Source of the DNA: DBFJGL01 sp048394785
GTDB lineage: Bacteria; Bacillota; Clostridia; Christensenellales; CAG-917
Assembly (NCBI GenBank): GCA_048394785.1
Contig: DBFJGL010000028.1
Coordinates: 1-55,062, forward strand
Reading direction: 5' to 3'
Length of the DNA stretch: 55,062 nt
Position numbers and translations under genes: made by a program
Notes under the pieces: model-generated
What the model saw: the letters and a program-made list of their open reading frames with translations, nothing else
Databases searched by the model: none
What the model was told of the DNA's origin: nothing
Shown: one piece after another, positions 7,301 through 17,053 of the stretch
How the letters are laid out: the number at the start of each line of letters is the position of its first letter
Numbering within the stretch: the stretch's first letter is position 1

Positions 7301-10300
7301 TCATTTTGCCACAAACTTGACGCATTCGTCGCCGAGGACGTTTTTCAGCCGTTTGATAAGTTCGTCGCTGGCGTCCACACGGTTGTGGAACTCCATAAGC
7401 CTGTCTTTTACAGCGCCCTTTATTTGCGCCTTGCAGGCGACGTCGCCTGCAAACATTTCAAGTATACTGCCCACAAGCTTTACATCTTTCTCGTTTTTGA
7501 TGAGCACGCACAACGTACCGAAGCGTCTGTCCCCTTCTCTATCGTCGGTCTTTGTCCAGGCAAAAATCTTGTCTACGCTCAGTTTCGGCTCGCTCTCGTC
7601 GCGCAAATCGATTTTGCCGTGAACCTTGACGGGTGCGTCGCCGAACAACAAATCTCCGTAACTCTCAAACGCCTTCGGATACATTGAAAACGCAATGGAG
7701 CCGAGTTTATCTTCCAATCTTCCCACCGCAAACTTCTGTTGTTTTGCCGTAACTTTTTTCTCTACGGAAGACACTATACAGCCGAATTTTACGAACTTGT
7801 TGGAAAGCGACTTGTCAACAACGGAATGAGCTTCGCCGTTTTCATCCGTTTCTTCGACGAACAGCATACCCGTGTCGAAATCGAACTCGCGGTAAACGTC
7901 GGAATATTCGTCGAGCGGATGCCCCGTTATATACATTCCGAGCACTTCTTTTTCAAAGGACAGGATCTGCGCTTTATCGAACTCCTCCACCTCGGTGTAC
8001 TTGATTTCGACGTCTTCTATAAGTCCGTCGAAAAGTGACATCTGACCGTTCATTCTGTTTTTCTTGTCGCTCATTACCGCGTCTGCGATACGTTCATACG
8101 AGGCAAACAGCGTGGCTCTGTTTTTACCGAAACTGTCAAGCGCGCCGCCCTTTATGAGGTTTTCGAGCATACGCTTGTTTATCTGCCCCGCGCATCTTTC
8201 CACGAGGTCGCGTATATCCTTGAACGCGCCTTGCCTGCGCTCGCTGAGCACATATTCCATCGCCTGTTCGCCCACGTTTTTTATGCCCATAAGACCGTAG
8301 CGCACGTTGTCGCCTTCTATGGAAAAATATTTCTGCGAGCGGTTGATGTCGGGAGGCAAAATCTTAATGCCCGAACGCCGCATATAATTTATATATCGCT
8401 TGGTTTCGTCCGCGTTGGATATGCGGTTGTTTACGACGGCGGTTATATAGTGAGTAGGATAATAACACTTCAGATACGCCGTCTGATAAGTCAAAAACGT
8501 GTATGCCGCCGCGTGAGATTTGTTGAACGCATAACTCGCAAACTTCAAAATCTGGTCGAAAAGTTCGTTGCCGATTTTCTCGGACATACCGTTGGCAACC
8601 GCGCCGGGAACGTGTTTGCCCGTTTTATCGCCTTCGAGCACGCCGCCGTAAAGGAATATTTCACGCTGTTTATTCAGCTTGTTCAAGTCTTTTTTTGCAA
8701 TCGCGCGGCGCATTATGTCCGCTCCGCCGAAGGAATAGCCCGCCACTTTCTGCGCTATCTGCATTACCTGCTCCTGATACACGATGCAGCCGTACGTCAC
8801 GTCGAGTATGTCTTTTAACAGCGGGTGCAGATACTGCACGGACGACGGATTGCGCTTCCCCTGCAAGAACAGATCGAGGAACTGCATCGGTCCCGGACGG
8901 TACATCGATATGCCTGCCATTACGTCCTCTATGTTTGCGGGTTGCAGCTGCGCCATAAACTTTTTCATTCCGCCGCTTTCAAGCTGAAACACCGCTTCGC
9001 AGTCGCCGCTCGCGATAAGCTCGAAAACCTTAGGGTCTTCGTATCCGAGCTTGTGGAAGTCTATGTCGACGCCTTTATCCTCTTTTATGTAGCGTATCGC
9101 CTCCGAAATATCGGTCAGGGTTTTCAGTCCCAAAAAGTCCATTTTGAGCAAGCCCAACGCCTCGACTATGCCCTTGTCGTACTGAGTGGTAATATCGTTG
9201 CCGTTTCTGGACAGCGCGACGTGCTCGACAATCGGGTCGCCGCATATGACGACGCCCGCCGCGTGCATAGACGTCTGCCGCGGCATACCTTCGAGGCTCA
9301 TAGCCGCGTCTATAACCTGTTTAGCGAGAGGATTGTTGCGATAAAGATTTGCAAAATCTTCGCTGTAAACTTCCGCGCCCTCGGTAAGCACCTGCTTTAA
9401 CAAAACCTTTCCGACGGGTATATCGCGCACCCAATTGTTCGCCTCGTTATACGGCACGTCGAACACTCTCGCGACGTCTTTGACAACCGCTTTCGCGCTC
9501 ATAGTGGAATAGGCGATAATCTGCGACACGTTGTTTTTGCCGTACTTTTCGACGACGTAATCTATGATTTCGCCTCGGCGGACAAAGCAGAAGTCTATGT
9601 CGAAGTCGGGCATGGATATTCTCTCCTGCGACAAAAATCTTTCAAACAGCAAATTGTATTTCAAAGGGTCTACGTCGGTTATGCCGATGGAATATGCGAC
9701 TATGCTTCCGACGCCGCTGCCTCTGCCCGGTCCTACGGGTATGCCGTTTTTCTGCGCTGCGTGAACATAGTCCCATACGATAAGAAAATAATCGTTGAAA
9801 CCGCAGTTGTCTATGACGGAAAGCTCGTAATCCAACCTCTGTTCAATCTCGGGCGTAATAACGTCGTAACGCGTTTTCAATTTCTCCCAGGCAAGGTCGT
9901 GCAAATACTCTTTCGCGCTTCTGCCGTTCATATCGTCGCTGGTATAAATAGGGATAAAATTAGTATTGCTTTTAGTCATATAAAAATCCTCTACTTTATC
10001 GGCGATTTCGCGAGTGGAGGATATTGCCTCGGGACACCAGGAGAACAGTTCTTCCATCTCCTCGGCGGTTTTCAGATAAAAGCTGTCGTTTTCGAAACGG
10101 ACGTTGTTTATATCCGTTTTTTTGCATTGCAGGGTTACGCACATCATCGTATCCTGAATGTCGGCGTCCTTTTTGTCTATATAGTGAACGTCGTTTGTCG
10201 CAACGACTTTAACCCCTATATCCTTGGCAAGCGCCACGAGCTGTCCAAGTACTCTGCGCTCGTCTTCGAGCCCGTGGTCCTGAATTTCTATATAATAATC

Positions 10301-10852
10301 GCCGGGAGCGAACATATCCCGCATCTTAATCGCATACGCCTTTGCCGCTTCGTAACTATCGTGCAAGAGCAGCTGCGGAACCTTGCCGGCTATACACGCG
10401 GACAAGCATATTATACCCTCGCTGTGACGGGACAACAGGTCGAGGTCTATGCGCGGTTTCATATAAAATCCGTCCACGAACGCCGCGGACGAAAGCACCA
10501 TAAGGTTTTTATATCCCGTTTCGTTTTTCGCGAGCAATATAAGATGATAACGCTGTTTCAGCACGTCGGGAGTTTTGGCGAGCATATCGTCCGCAACGTA
10601 AAACTCCTGCCCCACGATGGGCTTTATTCCGTTGGCGCGCATAGTGCTGACAAAGGTGTGAGTTCCGTACATATTGCCGTGGTCGGTGATGGCTACGGCA
10701 TTCATTCCGCGCGATTTCAGAGCCTCGGCAAGCGGATATTCCGTACCCTTCTCATTGACGTCGTCGGGCTTTATAACCGCGTGCGTAAGTCTTACCGCTC
10801 CGTCGAGCAGGCTGTATTCGGTGTGTAAATGCAGATGTACAAAATCCGCCAT
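7301..10852 (-). CDS. dnaE: DNA polymerase III alpha subunit (DnaE type)
   Basis: Replicative/lagging-strand C-family polymerase. The 1183-residue protein starts with a PHP domain (HLHLHTEYSLLDG near residue 6). The palm domain follows, with PDFDIDF carrying two catalytic Asp, and VGPGRGSGVGS as phosphate-binding loop before it. Next come the fingers (YRPGPMQFLDLF, VYQEQVMQIAQKVAGYS), a helix-hairpin-helix (ALDSFGKNRATL region) and an OB fold towards the C-terminus. The size matches DnaE1-type enzymes and not PolC, which would have an inserted exonuclease. The start is set at 10852 because GGAGGG lies 5 nt upstream; the ATG seven codons earlier would place that site inside the gene. It follows whiA at a spacing of 132 bases. 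Confidence 0.97.
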   Translation of the reverse strand: MADFVHLHLHTEYSLLDGAVRLTHAVIKPDDVNEKGTEYPLAEALKSRGMNAVAITDHGNMYGTHTFVSTMRANGIKPIVGQEFYVADDMLAKTPDVLKQRYHLILLAKNETGYKNLMVLSSAAFVDGFYMKPRIDLDLLSRHSEGIICLSACIAGKVPQLLLHDSYEAAKAYAIKMRDMFAPGDYYIEIQDHGLEDERRVLGQLVALAKDIGVKVVATNDVHYIDKKDADIQDTMMCVTLQCKKTDINNVRFENDSFYLKTAEEMEELFSWCPEAISSTREIADKVEDFYMTKSNTNFIPIYTSDDMNGRSAKEYLHDLAWEKLKTRYDVITPEIEQRLDYELSVIDNCGFNDYFLIVWDYVHAAQKNGIPVGPGRGSGVGSIVAYSIGITDVDPLKYNLLFERFLSQERISMPDFDIDFCFVRRGEIIDYVVEKYGKNNVSQIIAYSTMSAKAVVKDVARVFDVPYNEANNWVRDIPVGKVLLKQVLTEGAEVYSEDFANLYRNNPLAKQVIDAAMSLEGMPRQTSMHAAGVVICGDPIVEHVALSRNGNDITTQYDKGIVEALGLLKMDFLGLKTLTDISEAIRYIKEDKGVDIDFHKLGYEDPKVFELIASGDCEAVFQLESGGMKKFMAQLQPANIEDVMAGISMYRPGPMQFLDLFLQGKRNPSSVQYLHPLLKDILDVTYGCIVYQEQVMQIAQKVAGYSFGGADIMRRAIAKKDLNKLNKQREIFLYGGVLEGDKTGKHVPGAVANGMSEKIGNELFDQILKFASYAFNKSHAAAYTFLTYQTAYLKCYYPTHYITAVVNNRISNADETKRYINYMRRSGIKILPPDINRSQKYFSIEGDNVRYGLMGIKNVGEQAMEYVLSERRQGAFKDIRDLVERCAGQINKRMLENLIKGGALDSFGKNRATLFASYERIADAVMSDKKNRMNGQMSLFDGLIEDVEIKYTEVEEFDKAQILSFEKEVLGMYITGHPLDEYSDVYREFDFDTGMLFVEETDENGEAHSVVDKSLSNKFVKFGCIVSSVEKKVTAKQQKFAVGRLEDKLGSIAFSMYPKAFESYGDLLFGDAPVKVHGKIDLRDESEPKLSVDKIFAWTKTDDREGDRRFGTLCVLIKNEKDVKLVGSILEMFAGDVACKAQIKGAVKDRLMEFHNRVDASDELIKRLKNVLGDECVKFVAK

Positions 10853-10984
10853 ATTTCCCTCCGATAATGCCAAACAGGCATTTTACTCTTTCGTTTATGA
10901 CAATTAAACGCCGCGTTTAGCAAAATTGCACTAATACACAAGTTATACTCTTTGTACTGTGCCAAACCGCGGGCTTTGCGTTAT

Positions 10985-11962
10985 TTATATTTCGTCGCCT
11001 TCCGTTGAGGCGAGTTCGATTAGCTTCCTGAACCTGTGATTAAGGCAGTTTTTGCTCACTCCGACAAGTTCGGCAAGTTCGGCAAGCGACGCCGTCGGGT
11101 TGTCGAGCCTGGCGTCCGCCGCCTCTCTCAAAGCGAGCGAAAGCGAATCGAGTCCTATTCTTTCCTCTATTATGCCTATCGCCACCGTCTGACGGCTTGC
11201 GGCAATGCAGGTCTTATCCATATTGGCCGCCTCGCAAATACTCGCGCGGTTAATGCTGTTTGCCGTTTCTCTCTCGTCTATGATGTCTTTGAGGGTAAGC
11301 GCGCACTCTCCCAACCCCATAACGCCGAGCAGGGAGAGAATTTCACCCTTGTCCTTGACGTAAACAAGATAGTTACTGCCTCTCTCGCTGAGTTTTGCAT
11401 TTATGCCGAATCTGTTCTCCGTAAAGTCGCGCACGTTCTCGGCAAACGCCTCGTCGGAGAATTGAAGCTCAAAGTGATAGCCGTCTTTCTTCTCGTAGTC
11501 CGAAGACAACGAGGGCACGTATACGCTTCCGCACGCAAGGTAAAGCCCTTTAAGATAATTTGCCGCGCAGCAATTTGCACGCGTAAGCCTGTCGGGCACC
11601 TCAGATTTGAACCCCGTAAAAATACTGCCGTCGCTGCTCATAAGTTCGGCGTCCGCAAGCATTTGCGAGGTATATCCCGAGGGCACTTGCACCCAATATG
11701 CCACCCCTCCTTTCTTGGAGCCGCTTTTGATGTGCTCGGCGTTTATTTCGAACTGAGTGGGATAAAGCTTTTTCATAAGCGCGACGAGCGCGGCTGCGCA
11801 CGCCGAATCCGCCGCCGTCATACGGACGTTATTGCGCCCTCCCGACCGCGTTATATAACCCGCCGCTTTTGCGTACGCGCTTAAAAACGCTTTCACGCAA
11901 CAATCGTTCTCGGGCAGAAGCGTAAGCAGCTCGTCTATGGATTTTTGATAAAACACGTTCAT
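10985..11962 (-). CDS. whiA: DNA-binding protein WhiA
   Basis: WhiA is a conserved Gram-positive regulator linked to cell division and sporulation genes. The 325-residue product has the N-terminal LAGLIDADG-homing-endonuclease-like part without catalytic function (about 20-190, with DRLTRANCCAANYLKGLYLA) and a C-terminal helix-turn-helix (NPTASLAELAELVGVSKNCLNHRFRKL). Its start overlaps the stop codon of the PHP gene (ATGA at 11959-11962), which shows translational coupling. In most Clostridia rapZ and yvcK stand next to whiA; neither is present here. Confidence 0.95.
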   Translation of the reverse strand: MNVFYQKSIDELLTLLPENDCCVKAFLSAYAKAAGYITRSGGRNNVRMTAADSACAAALVALMKKLYPTQFEINAEHIKSGSKKGGVAYWVQVPSGYTSQMLADAELMSSDGSIFTGFKSEVPDRLTRANCCAANYLKGLYLACGSVYVPSLSSDYEKKDGYHFELQFSDEAFAENVRDFTENRFGINAKLSERGSNYLVYVKDKGEILSLLGVMGLGECALTLKDIIDERETANSINRASICEAANMDKTCIAASRQTVAIGIIEERIGLDSLSLALREAADARLDNPTASLAELAELVGVSKNCLNHRFRKLIELASTEGDEI

Positions 11963-12711
11963 TTTGCAAAATTCCTCTTATCTTTGAACACCGCGGGCTT
12001 GTCCAACCCGAAGACTCTGTCGCGCGGTATGCCGTATTTCGCGATTACCGTCTTCACTTTGTCAAATCTGCCTGCCGCGTCCGCTTTGTGCGCGTCGGAA
12101 CCGAGTATGAAATTCACTCCCGATTGAACGGCGATTTCCATATCCCTTTCCAGCGCGTCGATATGTTTTTCGTTGAGTTCGATATACGCCCCCGTGCGCG
12201 CCGCCGCCGAGCAGATTTCTTTTGTGTCGACAAGACAGCGATGATTGAGGTGGCATATTACGTCTATCGGATAATCGTACAGAGCTTTGAGATATACGTC
12301 GGTGTTGCTTATGCGCATTTTCTCTCGTTCGTTAAAGGCTGCGAACCCGTTTACGAATATAAACGCGCCCTGCCCCCTCGCCGTATGCGGCTCCAACAGT
12401 CTGTGAAAACCGCACAGCAACACGTCAAGTTTGCGTATAACGCCGTCGGGCACGTCAAGCGAACCGTCAGACATAATATTGGCTTCGACGCCTTGATACA
12501 GTTTCACTCCGCCCTCGGCGTTCAACCTGTCGATTTCTGCGCGCTGAGCACTCAATTTTTGTTCGGTGACGTGGAAAATCAAACTTGTAAAACTATGGTC
12601 TGTGACCGCAAGTTCTTTTAAGCCGATTTCGCGTGCCGCGGCGAACATTTCCGCCGCACTCTGCCGCCCGTCGCTCGCTTTCGTATGTGTATGATAGTCG
12701 CCTGTTATCAT
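11959..12711 (-). CDS. PHP-domain phosphoesterase
   Basis: The 250-residue protein carries the PHP metal motifs: YHTHTKASDG (residues 6-15), AVTDHS (about 35-40), a Glu in QGVEANI, CHLNHR (about 160) and GSDAHK (about 211-216). PHP proteins of this YcdX-like size hydrolyse phosphate esters with a trinuclear metal site; the substrate in this position of the hprK-whiA cluster is unknown. It ends in a 4-base overlap with whiA. Upstream a GGACGG-like Shine-Dalgarno and a promoter-like TTAAAG-17 nt-TATAAA are seen. Confidence 0.88.
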   Translation of the reverse strand: MITGDYHTHTKASDGRQSAAEMFAAAREIGLKELAVTDHSFTSLIFHVTEQKLSAQRAEIDRLNAEGGVKLYQGVEANIMSDGSLDVPDGVIRKLDVLLCGFHRLLEPHTARGQGAFIFVNGFAAFNEREKMRISNTDVYLKALYDYPIDVICHLNHRCLVDTKEICSAAARTGAYIELNEKHIDALERDMEIAVQSGVNFILGSDAHKADAAGRFDKVKTVIAKYGIPRDRVFGLDKPAVFKDKRNFAK

Positions 12712-12729
12712 CTGTTCCGTCCGTTATTA

Positions 12730-12758
12730 TTTATAATACTTTGCCCTGCCGGCTTTAA
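12730..12758 (-). promoter_or_regulatory. Candidate promoter of the PHP-whiA pair
   Basis: The minus strand has TTAAAG (12753-12758), 17 nt, TATAAA (12730-12735), about 20 bases before the PHP start codon. Confidence 0.4.
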
Positions 12759-12929
12759 GCGGAAGTCGTTTCGGGCGAATGATTTTCCGCAATCTCCCCC
12801 TGCTAACGCGTATACGGGGTATTCACAACTTAAACCGCAAACCGCGCGAGGATTTCAAGCGGAGTAAGACCGCACTGTCTGCGCCATCGGGCGTCTTTCT
12901 CGCGCACCTGAAGTCACCGTCGGCTGACG

Positions 12930-13787
12930 CTATCTCAACGTCACGAACTCCTCTTTCAATTCTATGCCGAACCGCTTAAAAACCTCGGATTTTGCCATTT
13001 CGCAAAGCGCAAGATAATCCGCCGCGGTTCCTCCTCCCGTATTCACTATGAAATTTGCGTGCACGTAGCTTATCATTGCGCCGTTTACGCGCTTCCCTTT
13101 AAGCCTGCACTCCTCTATGAGTTTAGCCGCGCTCACGTTATCGGGGTTTCTGAACACGCTTCCGAGCGACGGTTCCCGCGGCTGTTTTTTTGCGCGAATT
13201 TCGGCAAACCGCTTTCTTGACTTAAACGTGTCTTCTGCGCTCCTTTCTTCCAAGACGAAGGTACAGCCGATAATTATTCCGGGTGCTCCCCGTCGGTATC
13301 CGAAAGCCGTGTCTTCCCGTTTTATAATTTCGATTTTGCCGCTATCGACGTTTAACACCGATATTTCGCGCACATAATCTGCCGTTTTACGTCCGAACGC
13401 ACCCGCGTTCATCTTTACCATTCCGCCCACGCTCGCGCCTACCGACGACATAAATTCCAAGCCCGACAGCCCCCGCTTAGCGCACTCGGCACAGAGCTTC
13501 GGCACGCGCGCGCCTGCGCCTGCATAAACGCTTCTTCCGTCAAAAATTATCTCGTTCAGGCGTTTTGTGGATATTACGGGACGGGTGATTTGACCGTCGC
13601 ATATCAGCGTGTCGGTGCCGCCGCCCAAAATATACGCCATACCCTCCGTACGCTCGTAACACTCAAAAAACGCAGTTGCGTCCGGCGGCTCGTACAGCCT
13701 GTCAATCACTCCGCCGCCTTTATAGCTTGAAAGCTCTGCGGCAGACGCTTTTCGTCTAATACATTCTTGTTTATCTTCAAACGACAT
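12930..13787 (-). CDS. murB: UDP-N-acetylenolpyruvoylglucosamine reductase
   Basis: MurB reduces the enolpyruvyl group with NADPH via FAD to give UDP-MurNAc, the second committed step of peptidoglycan synthesis. The 285 residues fit the short (type II) MurB enzymes. Seen are LGGGTDTLICDG (FAD loop), GASVGGMVKMNAGAFG (FAD pyrophosphate region), FGYRRG with the conserved Tyr/Arg, SLGSVFRNP with the catalytic Ser, and GAMISYVHANFIVNTGGGTA near the end. The start has no Shine-Dalgarno; TATAAT lies 5 nt before the ATG, but its -35 region is poor. It sits between hprK and PHP, as in other Clostridia. Confidence 0.95.
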   Translation of the reverse strand: MSFEDKQECIRRKASAAELSSYKGGGVIDRLYEPPDATAFFECYERTEGMAYILGGGTDTLICDGQITRPVISTKRLNEIIFDGRSVYAGAGARVPKLCAECAKRGLSGLEFMSSVGASVGGMVKMNAGAFGRKTADYVREISVLNVDSGKIEIIKREDTAFGYRRGAPGIIIGCTFVLEERSAEDTFKSRKRFAEIRAKKQPREPSLGSVFRNPDNVSAAKLIEECRLKGKRVNGAMISYVHANFIVNTGGGTAADYLALCEMAKSEVFKRFGIELKEEFVTLR

Positions 13788-13902
13788 ATTACATTATACG
13801 TCGCCGCCGCGCTTAAATGAGTTTTGCTCTTACCGTTTTCGTAATGCAGTCCGCCCGAAAATACAGAAATTACGATACATTGCCGTCCGCTTGGAAGTAC
13901 AG

Positions 13903-14847
13903 CTACTCGCGCGGTCTGTTCTTCTCCATAAGACGGGTATAGAGTTCGTCCAACGCGTCCTTGCCCATATGCTTCAATCGGAAGTTCCTGCTTGCAGCCT
14001 CGATAACAACGGCAAGATTTCTGCCTGCCGATACGGGAATGACTATCTTTTCAAGCTCCATACCGAGTATGGTGCAGGTCAGTTTTTCATTGCCCAAACG
14101 GTCGTAACTTTTCTTGGGGTCCCATTTTTCCATTTCAATAACAAGGTGAACCCGCTTTTGATTTAGCACGCCGCTTACGCCGAACATCGCTTCCACGTTA
14201 ATCAATCCGACGCCGCGCACTTCGAGCAGATTGTTGGTCACTTCGCTCGGATAACCGTAAATCTTGTTTTTTATCCGTTTGACCTCCACAAGGTCGTCGG
14301 CCACGAGCAGATGTCCGCGGTGAATGAGTTCGAGCGCGGTTTCGGATTTACCTATTCCGCTTTCGCCGATGAGCAAAACGCCTATGCCCGATATGTCGAG
14401 CAATTCTCCGTGGATTGTATCCGTTTCGGCAAGCGCGGCGGTAAGATAGTGCATAAGGTCGCTGTCTATCTGCGCCGTGGTGAGCGGAGTTATAAACAAC
14501 GGCACTCCGTACTGTTTTGCGAGCAAAAGCGCGTCGTCGGAAGGTTGACGGTTTTGCGCGACAATAACGCACGGCACTCTTTTGGAAAACAATCTTTCCA
14601 GCTTTTCGTGCTTTTCTTCGCCGCCGAGACTGTCGAGATAAGCGAGTTCCGCATTGCCTATTGCCTGAACGCGGTGCTCGGGAAAATATCCGTCAAACCC
14701 CGAAAGCAAAAGCCCAGGTCTGTTTAGCACGGCGGAAGTAAAGGTTATTTCGCCGTCGATGGGATATGCGGGACGAAGACTCAAATCCTCCGCAAATTTC
14801 TGCGCGCTTACCTTATACGTCCTTTTCTCCGAATTATTGCCGTTCAT
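13903..14847 (-). CDS. hprK: HPr kinase/phosphorylase
   Basis: It phosphorylates Ser46 of HPr with ATP or pyrophosphate and reverses the reaction, the sensor step of CcpA carbon catabolite control. The 314-residue product has the N-terminal domain (1-135), HGELLDISGIG (His146), Walker A GESGIGKS (161-168), VADDLVEV (182-189), the HprK signature VRGVGLINVEAMFGVSGV (about 207-224), and the C-terminal segment PVSAGRNLAVVIEAASRNF. The start has GGAGG 5 nt upstream. It has its own consensus-like promoter and heads the hprK-murB part of the cluster. Confidence 0.97.
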   Translation of the reverse strand: MNGNNSEKRTYKVSAQKFAEDLSLRPAYPIDGEITFTSAVLNRPGLLLSGFDGYFPEHRVQAIGNAELAYLDSLGGEEKHEKLERLFSKRVPCVIVAQNRQPSDDALLLAKQYGVPLFITPLTTAQIDSDLMHYLTAALAETDTIHGELLDISGIGVLLIGESGIGKSETALELIHRGHLLVADDLVEVKRIKNKIYGYPSEVTNNLLEVRGVGLINVEAMFGVSGVLNQKRVHLVIEMEKWDPKKSYDRLGNEKLTCTILGMELEKIVIPVSAGRNLAVVIEAASRNFRLKHMGKDALDELYTRLMEKNRPRE

Positions 14848-14873
14848 ATTTCCTCCAAAAAACCGCTTATGAC

Positions 14874-14902
14874 ATTATACTATAAACCGCCGCCGACTTC
14901 AA
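14874..14902 (-). promoter_or_regulatory. hprK promoter
   Basis: The minus strand has TTGAAG (14897-14902), 17 nt, TATAAT (14874-14879); the leader is about 20 nt and contains the GGAGG of hprK. Confidence 0.6.
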
Positions 14903-14944
14903 CATCATAAAAGCCGTTATGCATTATTGTCGGGCACGCCTCGC

Positions 14945-16819
14945 CTATTGATTGATTGTAGGGCTTGCGTCTTCCGACAAATCTTTTCGTTCGCCGTCCG
15001 CATCGCCGCCGTTTGAGCCGTCTTCACTAGAAAGTGCCGCGATTACCTTTTTGGCAAGTTTTACCGAAAACCCCTCTGTTTCGGCTATATCCTCGACGGA
15101 CGCTCTGCGAATATCCTCTACCGAACCGAACTTCTTTATGAGCGCGGCGGCGCGTTTAGCTCCTATGCCTTCCACTCCTCTCAACGCGCTTTCGGTAAGC
15201 CGTCTGCTCCTGAGGGTGCGATGGTACGTGATTGCAAATCTGTGCGCTTCGTCGCGAACCCTCTGCAACAACTGCAACGCCAGACTGTCTTTGGGAATGA
15301 GTATGCTCTCTGTCGGCGCGCTGCCCAAAAATACTTCTTCCTCACGTTTAGCGAGCGACAAAATCTGCAAATCCTCTCTGCCGCACAGGCTCAGCGCGTC
15401 GAGCGCGTAGGCAAGCTGACCTTTGCCGCCGTCAATCAACAGCAAATCGGGCGGAGTGGAAAAACTCTCGTCCTCGTCGGACAGCCTCGTTAGCCTGCGT
15501 ATCAGCACCTCGCGCATGCAAGCGAAATCGTTGTTGCCTTCAACGGTTTTAATCTTGAATTTTCTGTAATGCGACTTCTTTGGCGCGCCGCCCTCGAAAA
15601 CCACCATACTCGCGACTTTATCCGTTCCCGATATATGAGAAATGTCGTATGCCTCTATTCTGTTGGGCAGAAGTTTCAAACCGAGCGTCTGAGCAAGCTG
15701 TTTAACCGCGCCGAGTGTGCGAAGCTCTTTTCTCTCCTCGACGCTGCCGTGTTTTTCAAGCGCGTCGCGCGCGTTCGAATGAGCGAGTTCGACAAGCTGT
15801 TTGCGCGCGCCTTGTTTTGGTTCGACCACTCTTACCGTATGCGCGCACAGTCTGTTGACCGCCTCCTCCAACGCCTTGACGTCGGGAGTATCGTCGAGCA
15901 CTATTTCGTCTGCAAGCGGCGGATTTTTTTCGTAATATTGATAAATATAGGAGTTTAAGTCCTCATCTGCGCACTTAAACACCGTGTTTTCGCCGCCGAC
16001 CAGTTTTCCGCCTCTTACTGCGAGCATACTTACCGCCGTCAGCGTCCCATTGCTTTCATAGGCGAATATGTCCAAATTAAAGTCTTTCGGCAGCGCGCTG
16101 ACCTGCTTGCGCACAAGCTTGTCGAGCACTTTCAGTTTATCGCGGCAGGCAAGCGCGGCTTCATAGTTTTCCTCCGCGGAAAACGCGTTCATTTTATCGG
16201 TGAGCAACCGCTCCACCTCTCTGTCGTTGCCCCTTAAAAAGGATATAACTTTGGCTATTTCGGTCTTATACTCCTCCTCGCTCACCTGGCCCGAACAGGG
16301 TGCAAGACATCTCCCCAAATGACGGTTAAGGCAGGGACGCGACGGTTTTGTCAAATCGCGCGAACAGTCGCGCACCTTAAACGCGGTGTGTATCAGCTCG
16401 AATATGTCGCGGATATTTACGGACAGCATATACGGCCCGAAATATTTCGCTCCGTCGTTTTTAAGACTGCGCACAAGCTGAATCCGCGGATACTGCTCGC
16501 GCACATCTATGCGCAAAAACGGATAGGATTTATCGTCTTTAAGCAAAATGTTGTAGTGCGGAGTGTGCTTTTTAATCAGATTGTTTTCCGTGACCAAAGC
16601 GTCAACTTCGCCCGCGCAGATAATATAACGGAAATCGGCGACGTTTTCCATCATCGCCATCACCTTTGCGGTTTTATTCGCGGACAGATAAAAATACTGC
16701 CTGAGTCTTTTACGCAGATTTTTGGCTTTGCCGACGTATATGATGCCGCCGTCTTTATCGAGCATCATATATACCCCGGGATTTTCGGGAACGTCCTTTA
16801 ATTTTGCCTTGAAATCCAT
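14945..16819 (-). CDS. uvrC: Excinuclease ABC subunit C
   Basis: UvrC makes both incisions of nucleotide excision repair after UvrA/UvrB have found the lesion. The 624-residue protein has the GIY-YIG nuclease (PGVYMMLDKDGGIIYVGKAK, about residues 14-33), the Cys-rich CSRDLT...PCLNRHLGRCLAPC stretch, a UvrB-binding UVR motif (DKMNAFSAEENYEAALACRD, about 208-227), the RNase H-like 5' nuclease (YDISHISGT and LLIDGGKGQL), and tandem helix-hairpin-helix motifs (GIGAKRAAALIKKFGS). A charged tail follows. The start has no Shine-Dalgarno, and a TATAAT ends 6 nt before the ATG, so the mRNA may be leaderless. Confidence 0.97.
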   Translation of the reverse strand: MDFKAKLKDVPENPGVYMMLDKDGGIIYVGKAKNLRKRLRQYFYLSANKTAKVMAMMENVADFRYIICAGEVDALVTENNLIKKHTPHYNILLKDDKSYPFLRIDVREQYPRIQLVRSLKNDGAKYFGPYMLSVNIRDIFELIHTAFKVRDCSRDLTKPSRPCLNRHLGRCLAPCSGQVSEEEYKTEIAKVISFLRGNDREVERLLTDKMNAFSAEENYEAALACRDKLKVLDKLVRKQVSALPKDFNLDIFAYESNGTLTAVSMLAVRGGKLVGGENTVFKCADEDLNSYIYQYYEKNPPLADEIVLDDTPDVKALEEAVNRLCAHTVRVVEPKQGARKQLVELAHSNARDALEKHGSVEERKELRTLGAVKQLAQTLGLKLLPNRIEAYDISHISGTDKVASMVVFEGGAPKKSHYRKFKIKTVEGNNDFACMREVLIRRLTRLSDEDESFSTPPDLLLIDGGKGQLAYALDALSLCGREDLQILSLAKREEEVFLGSAPTESILIPKDSLALQLLQRVRDEAHRFAITYHRTLRSRRLTESALRGVEGIGAKRAAALIKKFGSVEDIRRASVEDIAETEGFSVKLAKKVIAALSSEDGSNGGDADGERKDLSEDASPTINQ

Positions 16820-16825
16820 AATATA

Positions 16826-16854
16826 ATTATAACCGTTTTTATGAAGATAGTAAA
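16826..16854 (-). promoter_or_regulatory. uvrC promoter; predicted leaderless start
   Basis: The minus strand has TTTACT (16849-16854), 17 nt, TATAAT (16826-16831), 6 nt, ATG (16819). The predicted transcription start coincides with the start codon. Confidence 0.55.
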
Positions 16855-17053
16855 GCGCGGTTTATTTTCTTTTTCGGGAGCAAAACAAAGCGTCTTTATT
16901 CGATAAATGCGCAAAATAAACCGTAAAATCTATTTATATCGTTCCATTTGACGACGCACCGCGTATAAACTCAACGTATGCACGAAACGTAATATCCGCA
17001 TATCGGCATATCCTAATATGTAAAAGCGCCAATATTTACATATCCGCAAGTTC

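Noticed and set aside
7102..7314. 70-codon frame between dnaE and pfkA
   Set aside because: No Shine-Dalgarno, overlaps the end of dnaE, no hydrophobic or domain pattern.
9761..10828. 355-codon open frame antisense to dnaE
   Set aside because: Shadow of the PHP and palm region of dnaE.
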